64,000 nt of DNA from Arctopsyche grandis (lineage: Eukaryota > Arthropoda > Insecta > Trichoptera > Hydropsychidae), in contig NC_135356.1 in assembly GCF_051622035.1 (NCBI RefSeq), positions 6,056,079-6,120,078 on the forward strand, in the 5' to 3' direction. Both the position numbers and the translations under genes were made by a program. Of the stretch, positions 23,161-34,000 are shown piece after piece (the stretch's first letter is position 1; every line of letters starts with the position of its first letter). The notes beneath the pieces were generated by a model that was not told the origin of the DNA, ran no database searches, and was given only the letters and a program-made list of their open reading frames with translations.

Positions 23161-23231
23161 GTCAGTCACCGGTCAACCCCCACAAACTGACGTAACGCGT
23201 TCTTATATTGTTTGCTAATTGGTTAATTGGA

Positions 23232-24875
23232 GTTAGTTCATTCGAATTAGTGGATATATGATAATAAAATGCTTTGTAATAAAATTGGATCTGGGAAAAC
23301 ACTATAGGGGATGAACGAATGAGACGACTGGCATGTTAATGCACGTGTTTATTATATGACAGCTGAAGACAGAGTGAGTAGTAGCTCTCCGAACCCAGCC
23401 GGGTTGGTCCCCACTCGCAGGAAGGCAACCAAACTCGACCATGTCGTATAAGCGAGCCGCCACATCACTCCCCCCCCAGCATCAGCGATACCAAAATTAC
23501 AAAGAAACAAATTTTACAAAAGAAAAAAAATTGTTGTTACACAAAGAGAAAAAATTATTACGTGGGGAGAAAAAAAAATGTTGACGTGGGTCGCGCATGA
23601 CTCCACATCCAGCTGTCAAGATCGTCGTCTCATTCGCTCCCCCATTTTTTAAAAGCACCTGTCGTCGACGTTGTGGCTGGACGTCGGTAGGTAGGTAGGT
23701 AGGTAGCCGTGTCTGCTCGTTTATTGTCACCCGCGGCCCGCGACGCGCTCTGTTGATGGCGATGGGGGCGCGGCGGGTAGCTTCTCCCGCCTGACTCGGC
23801 GAGGCAGGGATGAGCGGCATGTTGAAATTGATCGAGGCTGCGTGGCTCGATGTCGGGGGTCACCAGTATGGAGGATGAACGAATGAGACGACTGGCATGT
23901 TAATGCACGTGTTTATTATATGACAGCTGAAGACAGAGTGAGTAGTAGCTCTCCGAACCCAGCCGGGTTGGTCCCCACTCGCAGGAAGGCAACCAAACTC
24001 GACCATGTCGTATAAGCGAGCCGCCACAACACTAACGGGACAATCTCGCGAAATTATGTATAATGTTTTCAACTATTTCATGCATCGTATAGTGAATAGT
24101 GAATGTGACGAAAGAAATAGTTTTATGAAAAATTTATATGCTTCAACTGCGGAAGCAACTGGTGTTTCTAAAAGAAATGTTCAGCGAATTGTTTGTGAAG
24201 TACGAAATCAATTTGTGGTGGCTAATAAACCGCCAACATCGCAACCTTCAATATCGGAGCCATCAACGACACAACCTATATCTTCAGAGTCATCAGTTGA
24301 GGTAGGATAGTCACAGTGCTTTCCATTGTTCCATTGTTGTAAATCCTTTGTAAAAAAGGTTCGGCAAACCTTTAACAATGCATTTACAACCTTTGAACAA
24401 TACGCGGCACCTTCTGGGTCCGGTGACTAGTCATCAGATCCAGCAGCATCCACATCTTCATCGACTGTGCGAGTTGTTTTAAGGACACCGGCAAAAATCG
24501 TGTAAGGTTATCAAAAATAACTACAGTGGATAGTTTTGATCAAGAGGTCATCAAGCGAACTATCTACGATTTTCATCTAGTTCATAAGACATTTCCGACC
24601 CTACAAAAGTTATTAGAAGTTTTGAAAGATAGTTTAAAATATAAAGGTGCAATTTCTTCGTTAAAAGTTATCGTTCGTAGGCTAGGTTTCAAATGGAGAA
24701 AGATGAAAAATAATAAACAAATACTTATTGAAAAAAGTGTAATTCGACTGAAGAGATCCATATATCTTTCAAAATTAGAAGAGTATAGATTGCAAGACCG
24801 CCTTATAGCAAATAAACAACAAAGTGTAGCGCTTTCTTTGCGAATTTATTTTATTATCTTTGTAACGGTCGGGAC
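23232..24875 (+). pseudogene. IS630/Tc1-type (DDE_3) transposase relic
   Basis: On the plus strand, frames from about 23268 (MLCNKIGSGK) and, after an LTR insertion, 24029-24308 (LTGQSREIMYNVFNYFMHRI, then VSKRNVQRIVCE) encode a helix-turn-helix N-terminus. A second frame at 24526-24879 continues (SFDQEVIKRTIYDF, LKVIVRRLGFKWRKMKNNK). This pattern is the N-terminal half of insect transposases of the DDE_3 group. The catalytic half is missing and frames are broken. Rearranged fragments occur at 43346-44000 and 62083-62165. Confidence 0.65.
23303..24028 (-). mobile_element. Short non-coding LTR retroelement (TRIM-like)
   Basis: Two 162-bp direct repeats (23303-23464 and 23867-24028) flank about 400 bp with no gag or pol. 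Read on the minus strand the LTR starts TGTGGCGGCTC and contains AATAAA. The sequence after the 5' LTR reads CTGGTGACCCCCGACA (primer-binding-like), and a purine tract GGGGGGGGAGTGA precedes the 3' LTR. ACAC (or AACAC) is duplicated at the borders, and the uninterrupted site GGAAAACACTAACGGG exists at 43858-43875 and 62140-62158, proving insertion. Confidence 0.75.
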
Positions 24876-25301
24876 TTAAGAGGGCTGAACACCAGCGCCT
24901 TGTCCATACAAACGTATTAGACTTCTCCCTTCCTCAATTATAGCACTAGAGAAATTATTTTTTAATGTGCTATGGATATCCACCATTGGAATGCATCTAT
25001 CGTTTTATTATTTTGAATAGTTATTTTTTATAGGAGCTAGGAGCCGCCAAACATCTATAAAATCGCCTCTTTTTTACACCCACGAAAAGAGTCCAGCGTG
25101 CTTATTTAACGGTCGATTTAAAAAAAAATACGCGCATAGTTGCACAGAAAATATCTTTTTCATACCGATGATGATTTTTTTTTTAAATTGGTCCAGTTTT
25201 GGAGGAGAAAATAGGAGAATACGAAACCTCGATTTTGTCGATTTAAAATACGTATTATCTGGTCGAAGCGAAACTGTCGCATTCACTCAATATATATATA
25301 T

Positions 25302-25370
<69 letters not shown>

Positions 25371-25446
25371 GTCGCATTCACTCAATATATACATCGAAGA
25401 AAGGAACGGCAACAAAATTAAGGTTTCGGGTGTACAGCCCTCTTAA
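24876..25446. mobile_element. TTAA MITE with AGAGGGCTG ends
   Basis: TTAA copies border the inverted tips AGAGGGCTGaACACC and the complement of AGAGGGCTGTACACC. The interior lacks coding sequence and carries an expanded (AT)n tract at 25295-25370. A second copy, without that expansion, is at 44006-44508 in the same host sequence. TTAA plus short tips points to a piggyBac-type non-autonomous element. Confidence 0.65.
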
Positions 25447-28301
25447 TACTAGCCCTCTTAATAAAATCCGTGTTAAAGTATTTTATAAATTTGATGATAC
25501 TCTGAAAATATATATGTCGGTTTTTATTTATAAGTTAGATAAGAAAATGTTACCTAGGTATTTCGATAGATATTTTATTAGAGGTATGGGGGAAGGCGAG
25601 TGCAACAGTGACGGTGTTGTTTATTCTGACGAAGAGAATGCTTCCCGCAAAACGGTGACTGACCGTGCATCGCATTGGTACTGCCAGAACCCCGGCGGTC
25701 ACCACAGAGGGTTACATTTACATAAATATAGCATTAGAGGTAGCAATAAATCACAGAATTTAAAATTAAATAAGAGTAGGAAAAACGTGTATGTATGGAA
25801 GTGTTGTTACTTATAATAAGCTGCCAGATGAAATTACAAATAAACTTGTAATATTGATAAACTTATGGTAGCTGTAAGGTAACACCTCAAACAGTGTGTA
25901 TGTATCTATGTACATATGTGAATGTATGTGTATATATTAAAACATTATTATTTGTGTGGCTTGGCTATATCTTAAATAAAAAAATAAAACCTTTATTGTT
26001 TCAACACTGTACAATCACACATCCTATTCAAGTCTAAACTGTCAAATATCATTCTGATTGTATAGATACTCCTTTCAAAACTTGTCTACCTAAATCTTGT
26101 TTACACAAAACTGCTATTTGGAAAATATAATATAAGCATTTGAGAATAATGGTTATAATTTTTATCATCTCTTCCTCGTCCCTGTAACAAGCTATTCACT
26201 CCACAAAATAATTTTATTTCTGAAAAGCTCACCAGCCGCTACACACATATGAATTGTCATCGTAGTATATTCTGCTTACAATCTACTATTTCTGCTTTTT
26301 AATTTACATGTTATATTTAAGAAAGAAAATAACTGTATCATAATGCAATTTTATAGAGTTATAATTACTTAAGTATGTTTCGAAATCTTAATTCACTGAA
26401 ATAAATCCCAATTTATGATTGATCGTGTAAATATAATATGACTCGGAATTCCCAAACATTGGCTATTTTTTTTTTTTTTTTTTGATGCTTGACCATTTCT
26501 CGTCCACCTTGATTTTTCGGTTTTAAATTGAAATAAGAGTCAGGTAATTGGGTTTATATATGGGCCACTCAAGCAACAGAATAGCATTTATTCATATAAA
26601 AGCATTAAAATATAATTTTAATAACATTTAAAACAATCGTAACAAAAAATATATATTCATTAATGTAAAACACAAAAAAGACACATGAAATAAGTGATTT
26701 CAACATTGAATCATTGAAGAATCACCAAATAAAAAAAAATCAGATGTCTCCGTTATTCGGTGAATTCTTTTCATGAGTTTTAAGACACAATATCGATAAT
26801 GGACTTTTCGCAAGAGAATAGGTAAAAGACAATGATTAGAACTATTAAATTATTTGAATTAAAAGAGATAAACTTTAAATGGTGAGTGATTAGCTGATTA
26901 ATATTTAAGTCATATATGTAATTATGAGAATAACAGAATTACACATCTTAAGAAAAATTGCTTTTAACAATATAAATAAGTAATAAAGGTAAAACATTAT
27001 AAACAAACAATATATGTAAAACATTAATTATTTAGAAAAGTTAAAAACATATATACATAATTTAAAAAACATGAAGATACATACATATATACAAAAAAAT
27101 TTATGTATCAATTTTAAGTTCTGGTAGAACAATGTGAAAACAAGGTTATAATCTAATCGTGATATTTTAGTCAGTTTGGAACTATAAATAAACAATATTT
27201 TTATGGAAAACAAAAGTTTAAACCAGTCTAGGTATTTTCTGCATACGTCTGAACTATTAAATATAATAAAGTTTATTTCAGCTTCATGAGATGGGATGAG
27301 TTGGAAATAATTATATTTTTAAATAATCTATATAATATCTGTCTATCCACTATTAAAACTCCAATCATAGATCCATCTCCAAATCCTTAACAACATTAGT
27401 GAGAGCTAAGCGTTCGGCATGAGAATCGGCAGTCACTATATATTTTGGATTTATGTTCCCCAGAAATCTTTCAAAAGAGCAAATGCTGAAAAATTCTCAA
27501 AAGTTGTTAGACTTTAGTAGTGATAACTGCTAATGGAACAGCGCTGGCTATACTTTCTGTCAGAACAAAAGTTATAGTGTGTTGTTGCAAATCACAGGAT
27601 GACGTTGAGTCAATATATATAATGTTATTATGGTTTGGTCTCTCTTCATAAGCGGAGTTGTGATTATTACAGTAAAGGGATTTTCTATAAATTTAATTTT
27701 GGCGCCTCCTATTCTCCCTATACATTGAATGTATATTTTCTGTAAGAAAAGAATTTTAAATTTATTATGTACATATGTAGCTTTATAAAATGTTCATTGT
27801 CATAATATTCATTACCTTGATCATACTAGTCATTTTTCCACCTCTTTCATATAAAAATGCAGCATGCTGTTGAACTGCCTCCACCACATCCACTATACTA
27901 TGAAAATAGCATTGAAATCAGTGGAACCCAATCACGGGAATGTTTATCGACTTGGAAACGATCCACCTTGAATTTGTTAGACCAGCATACAATGAAATCC
28001 ATCCCGGCAAAAAGCTTTATGGATAAACCGTCATCTGATGTGGAACCCATGGGGTTATTTTTGTATTCTTTAGAAAAGATGGACATGATAGAGGAGGGGC
28101 AGTAGATGTTAGATATGCGTTCAGCTATATCAGCGGCTTCGAATAAAGGGGCTGACTGACTGACTGATTAATGGATTATATATGTCGCGGTATCAATGCA
28201 CACACGTCAAATGTCAAATGTAAAAACGTAAACAAATGTCTGTTAGTTTGTGTGTGAGATATCGACGCGACACCGGTGGCGAGTACTAGTAATAACGTCA
28301 A
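25447..28301. other. Spacer 1, right part: no recognised gene
   Basis: Long AT-rich stretch. It has one unrecognised plus-strand open frame at 27857-28105 (82 codons, containing KPSSDVEPMGLFLYSLEKM, which faintly recalls C-terminal parts of MADF/BESS-type proteins) and another at 25301-25816 that begins in the (AT)n tract. Neither has convincing splice context. A T-run near 26467-26483 is the only other notable feature. Confidence 0.4.
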
Positions 28302-28400
28302 TTCGGATGGGAAACTTAGATATGCATTCGGATGGGAAACTTAGATATGCATTCGGATGGGAAACTTAGATATGCATTCGGATGGGAAACTTAGATATGC
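28302..28400. repeat. 25-bp tandem repeat, four units
   Basis: ATTCGGATGGGAAACTTAGATATGC repeats four times head to tail immediately before the ACCGGATCTTGATAT boundary of the AsnS copy 2 unit. Confidence 0.85.
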
Positions 28401-28426
28401 CACCGGATCTTGATATATATATAGAT

Positions 28427-29471
28427 CAGTGGCGGCTCGTGCCAATTTTTAGTGGAGGGGCTGCACTGAAAAAATTTCATGATTCATGTCATAACAGGAC
28501 AAGATAAGCATAGTTTTTGGCGTACGACCACTTACATGTGGATTTAAGTATTATTGTAAAAAACTAGCAAAATTCACCACCCATTAAAGGGGTGGTGAAA
28601 AATTGAAAAAAGCTGCTATTTAAAATTACATTCCATTATTCGGTCCGGTATTTCCCCAACCATTTCTTTTTCTATGCTAATCATAGAATTTATACACTCT
28701 ATGCAACTTTTTCGGTATGTTCTAGTCGCGAAAAGTGTACATTTTGTAAATATTTTACTGAATTATTTTGTTCTTCCATTTTTAAAAGAAAAAAATCTTA
28801 ATATATTTAAATAAAAATTTCGAGAAAATGTTAAACAGGAGTAAACAAATAGGCTTTCAGAAGAATACAAAAGTTTGTTGTTATCAAAATGAAAACGACT
28901 CACTGGAGATTTGATGAGGGCTCGTACACAAACAATTAAGAGTAACGAAAACGTATAAAAGAAACGAATAAAGCTGTAATTGTGCGAGCCAACGAATCAA
29001 CTGAAAGAATAAACGCACAACATCTTAAACAAAGTGACAGTTGAATCGCGACAGTGCTACCGATATGGCTTTTTCCGTGGCCAGGTCTGAAATAAACTCA
29101 GCCCAGAGGAAACGAACTGGCAGAATGAGTGAAAGAGAAAGAGCTATCTGCGGTTGCAAATAGCTCTTTCTCTTTCTCGTTCCGAAACTCCGGGCTGCGC
29201 GGCGTTCAGGGCGGCGCTGTAACACTTCACAGCCAGTACAGCAACATTTTAATTCATCTGTCACCATACAAGTTAGTGGGGTCTTCGAAACAGTCAACAT
29301 TACTTACAATATCACCCTTTTGGATACGGGTGATATTGTAAGTAATATTTACTCTGTCGAAGGCCCCCAATAGTTCGTCCATCCAACTAATAAAAAGAAT
29401 ATCATTAATAAATAAAATATTAAATGTATTATTATACATATATTTAAGAATTTTATAAGAGGGCTGCAGCC
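28427..29471. mobile_element. hAT-like element before AsnS copy 2, right tip lost
   Basis: The left tip CAGTGGCGGCTCGTGCC is followed by sequence nearly identical to 45173-46250. Two internal hairpins are present: GAGAAAGAGCTA with its complement (about 29127-29180), and ACTTACAATATCACCC with its complement (about 29301-29346). The right GAGCCGCCACTG tip is missing; the copy ends near CCCGGCAGATACG. No transposase. Confidence 0.65.
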
Positions 29472-29493
29472 CGGCAGATACGCAATCTTTATT

Positions 29494-29742
29494 AAAGATA
29501 CAAATGGGAATTATTTTGATGATGATCGTTTTACAGAAAATGCATTTATGGTAAATAATTGTTATCTAAGGTTGGTCAGCGAATTTGCCAATTTATCGAG
29601 CGTGTGCAAACAGTTCACGGATTGCGTCAGCCTTGCGCATATCAATAAAAACGTTTGCGCACCACATACAGTCAGTTTGCTGGCGGCTGGTGGCGTTCGG
29701 TCTACTCGCCTTTTGGAAACACGTGCCCTCTTCTGCAACGTG
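29494..29742 (+). promoter_or_regulatory. Putative promoter and first exon, AsnS copy 2
   Basis: Nearly identical to 14277-14544. C/EBP-ATF-like TTGCGTCA at 29622-29629, TATA-like TCAATAAAA near 29642-29650, initiator-like TCAGTT at 29672-29677, donor GTAATC after 29742. Confidence 0.45.
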
Positions 29743-31000
29743 GTAATCAATTATTCAAATGCTATGTTATAATTTATAAAAATTGTTCAAATGGTGCAAT
29801 ACGCGTGGATTTATAACTTATAAATCAATTTTATGGGATTTTTGCTACACGCTACAAATACGCATGCTCGAATTTAAACAGGGAACATCCATATGCAATC
29901 GATGAATAAGAATAATTCATTATTTTAAATCTGCCTATTATATATGTATATATATATATAAATAATTGTATGCGATTTTTGCCTTTATTCATTTGAAATA
30001 TTAACATTAATACATTTAAATTGAAAAAAGACTGTATACATATTATGTACTATTTGGCGTTGTTTGAGCGTGTATTGTAATAAAAAATCTCTTCCGAGAG
30101 CTGAAACACTGAATTTGTGACATTCTTTTTACATATGCATGTCAATGGGATTTTTAATTAAACATGATACCCGACATGACATGAATTCCTTTATATGTAA
30201 ATAGATGTAGTTTTTTAAATTTGTGTTTGTTCATGATGTACATATGATTTACATTATGAAAGATGTATTTCTGTTACAGTTATGTTTCGTAATAAAAAAA
30301 TTGTAATGTATAATTATCAATTCACAATATTGGCATCTAATATTTACTGAATAGTAAAGTTGAAAGGAATTTTCAAAAGTTGGCAGCATATATATGTACA
30401 TTTAAAAATAAACACCATTTTAATTTATGACAGCAATTTCTTATAGATTTTTAAGAATTGATTTAAATTAAATTTTTTTTTGTTTTTTTCTAATTTTGAA
30501 CATGTTTTGAAATATGTCGTTTTTTGTTTAATTTGTAGTTTTTCAATAGTAAAATGATTTTTTTACATAAAATAGTAATGGGATTTTTTTCTACATAGTA
30601 TTATATGTACGTATGTAGTTTCAAATAAAAAATGCAATTTAAATTGAATAAGATCCAGACTACAATCGGAATCATTGAATGCTATGCCTATACATATGTA
30701 ATAACAAGTTTCGCATAATATAATTGATATATATTATTATTGTTTTGTGTTGCTGTGCATTTTTACATACATTGTACAATATATATATACTTTATCGTGA
30801 AATGAATTTGCGTTTGCGATTGATATTTACTTATGAAATAATCTCTTTGTTGCTTTGTTGCAATAGCGATTATATTTTTTAAAATTACTGCAATTTTATT
30901 TACATATGTTTACATAATCATTTCTAATCAATTCTCACTTACTTTGCAATCGTTTTATGCGACTTGTTGTTTCTTTCCAGATACATAATATCGAATCGGG

Positions 31001-34000
31001 ATGTGTGGAATTTGGGCTTTATTCGGAATGGCTTGTCCAGACTGCTACGTCGCCGATTTTAAAAACATTGAGCACAGAGGTCCCGACGCTTCGAGATTGG
31101 ATACCGACAAGCGTGTAAAGGTCAAGCGTTTTAAACAGAATATCTGCTATAATGAATCCAAATTACTATCAATTTCTTGTTTCAGTTACAGAACGGATGC
31201 TTGGGATTTCACCGATTGGCAATCGTCGATGATTTGCATGGCATGCAACCAATGAAAATTCACCAACATCCGAAGATAACGGTCGTCTGCAACGGTGAAA
31301 TTTATAACTACAAAACGGTAAATATAAATATAAATACTTGTCATGAGATTGAAAATATTAATACGTAATAGTCGTAATAAATTTGTAGTTGGGACAACAA
31401 TTCGACTTCAAATACGAGACCAAGTGCGATGTAGAATGTATTATTCATCTTTATGTGAAATTTGGCTTTGAAAAGGCTATTCAATTTTTGGATGGCGTTT
31501 ATGCAGTCTGTCTAGTAGACATGGAAAAGAAAAAGATAATGATAGCGAGAGATCCTTACGGCATTCGACCGCTTTTCAGATTTTACAGTGACGTGGATAA
31601 AATAATGGGAATTTGTTCTGAAGCGAAAGGTTTGTCAGATTGAATTCAAATATATAGTCCACAAACAACGGTACAGTTTACATATTTCATAGAACCACCG
31701 AGTTAAAATTAAAACCCAACTACACTGTATAATATGCCACTAAGTAATTTTGTGACTTAATATTATGATATGTGTAGTAGGTTCAGGTTTTCTTGATATC
31801 TACTAGATTTTACTTGAGTAATATTATCTTCAAAAAATGACTGATACATAATAATGTTGATTTTGAAATGCTTTTTATTGTTACTAAATTATGTTCACAA
31901 TCTTATATCTATTTTAATAGCTACTGATCTACAGATCATTTTCTATTTTACAATTTTATTTTATTTTTGTTATAAATTAAAGTATTATATAGGTATTATT
32001 CAAATGTTAATGTACAGCATAATAGGAAAAAGAGCTCAAAAACCTATTTAAAATTCATATAAATGCTCATCATACATCTTATACATACATAATGTTAACT
32101 AAAGACTCTCTAAAGTCGACGATCTAAAGCAGATTGTGCTTAGGTACTCTGTGTTTATACCTGAAGGGTATAGATCAGGGACGTTATTTGAGGGGGCTGG
32201 GGTGGGCAGTTGCCCCCGCTAGATTTGAACGGGACTATCCACGTTGCTTAATGTATTATTATGAATTTTAATTAAAATACTGAACCAAAAAAAATAGAAA
32301 TTGAAATTGTTTAGAACGCTGTCAGAAATAAACATGTCGATTATTCCCAGAAAAAAATGGGGTCATGCTTTGAAAGATATTTTTAAACTCGTTTATCATT
32401 TAAAATTATTTTACTATTAATTTTATTGATAAAAGTATATAGTAAATAAAAAAATGACTAAAAGAAAGAGTTAAAATTCATATATGTACTCATTTTTTAA
32501 TATAATACATCCCCCCTTAAAAAGGTACTCCTTACTGGTCAAAATTTTTGCCCCCCCCCTGGGAAAAGCTGAAATGACGTCCCTGGTATAGACATAATAA
32601 TGCGTAGTTTGTATTTGCATAATATTACTTTAATACTTTTTTTTTTTCAAGATATCAGTTTTTTAGTTGTTTCTGTACAAATATAGGATTTTTTGTTCGA
32701 TCCAACAGTTATTGATGAAATTTATTGATTTTAGTTGTATTGAAATATTATATGATTGAAATATATATAATTGTTTCTTTTAGGAATTACAAATATTGCT
32801 AAAAGGGTGAACGTGGCTGAAAAATTGGATCAATTTAAACCTGGTACTTATGAAGAATATTCATTCTCCGACGATGGGTCTATTGAGTTTATCAAAAAAT
32901 CGGAATATTTCTCGACCAGAGAAGACGTCAAATTTTGGAAAATGGTGCCCCATTCACAAGGTTATATTTGACTGGAAGTCGATTGTGTTTATTTTATATC
33001 GTTTTAAATATTCAACAGTCACCCAAGATGCTTTAACTCAACAGATTTTAAGAGTCCGGCTGATGGGATTGTCTCTCTATTAACGGAAGCATGTCGTAAA
33101 AGGCTGATGTCGGATCGTCGTATTGGATGTCTGTTGTCTGGTGGGTTGGACTCTTCTTTGGTAGCCGCTCTCATCGTAAAACTAGCCAAGGAGGAAAGCA
33201 TAACATACCCGATACAAGTACGACGACAGTCACATTTTATTTTGTATTTTTCTATTGAATTGAAACTGCTATACATTATGCGAAGTGTATAAAAAATTGC
33301 TTATCTTTTTAGAGTGTGTGGTGCCAAATTAAAATAAGATTTTGGTTTTAGACATTCTCAATCGGCATGATAGGATCGCCCGATTTGGTCGCTGCTAAGA
33401 AAGTAGCTAAACACATTGGCTCCGAGCATCACGAGGTACTGCTCACAGAAGACGATATTGCTTTAGCTCTCACTCGAGTGATATATCATTTGGAGTCATT
33501 CGATATCACAACGGTACGAGCTGGCGTTGGTTTGTTACTTGCATTTTTTTCTTTTAAATGTAAAATTTTAAGATTGACATTTTTTTTATTAGTTTTTTCT
33601 TTATCTCTGCAGGTATGTTTTTGTTGAGTGAGTATATCCAAGATAATACAAACACAGCGGTAATATTCAGTGGAGAAGGTGCCGATGAATTGGCCCAAGG
33701 CTACATTTATTTCAGAGACGCTCCTGACACTGATGCAGCACATGCCGAGAGTGAAAGGTTTCTTTCTTTTATATTCCTTTGATTTTATATTTTCCATCAT
33801 TTAATTTTATATTTGAATTGTTGTACATTTTTAGGTTGCTGTCCGACATATATCTTTATGATGGCTTAAGAGCAGATCGTATGACGGCTGCATTTGGGTA
33901 AAATCTTATTTATTATTATTATCTACTAGTGGTTTTACGCCGGCTTGGTTTGTTGTTTGTAATAAAACCAGAGAAATGTTATAATGATAGAAGTGCCCTT

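Noticed and set aside
23232-24875. Bacterial insertion sequence because of the IS630-like transposase
   Set aside because: The motif set belongs to the IS630/Tc1 group that is common in insects, and it lies among eukaryotic elements; no sign of bacterial DNA.
29129-29341. Open frames inside the hAT-like element
   Set aside because: They lie over two hairpins, differ between copies and lack transposase motifs.
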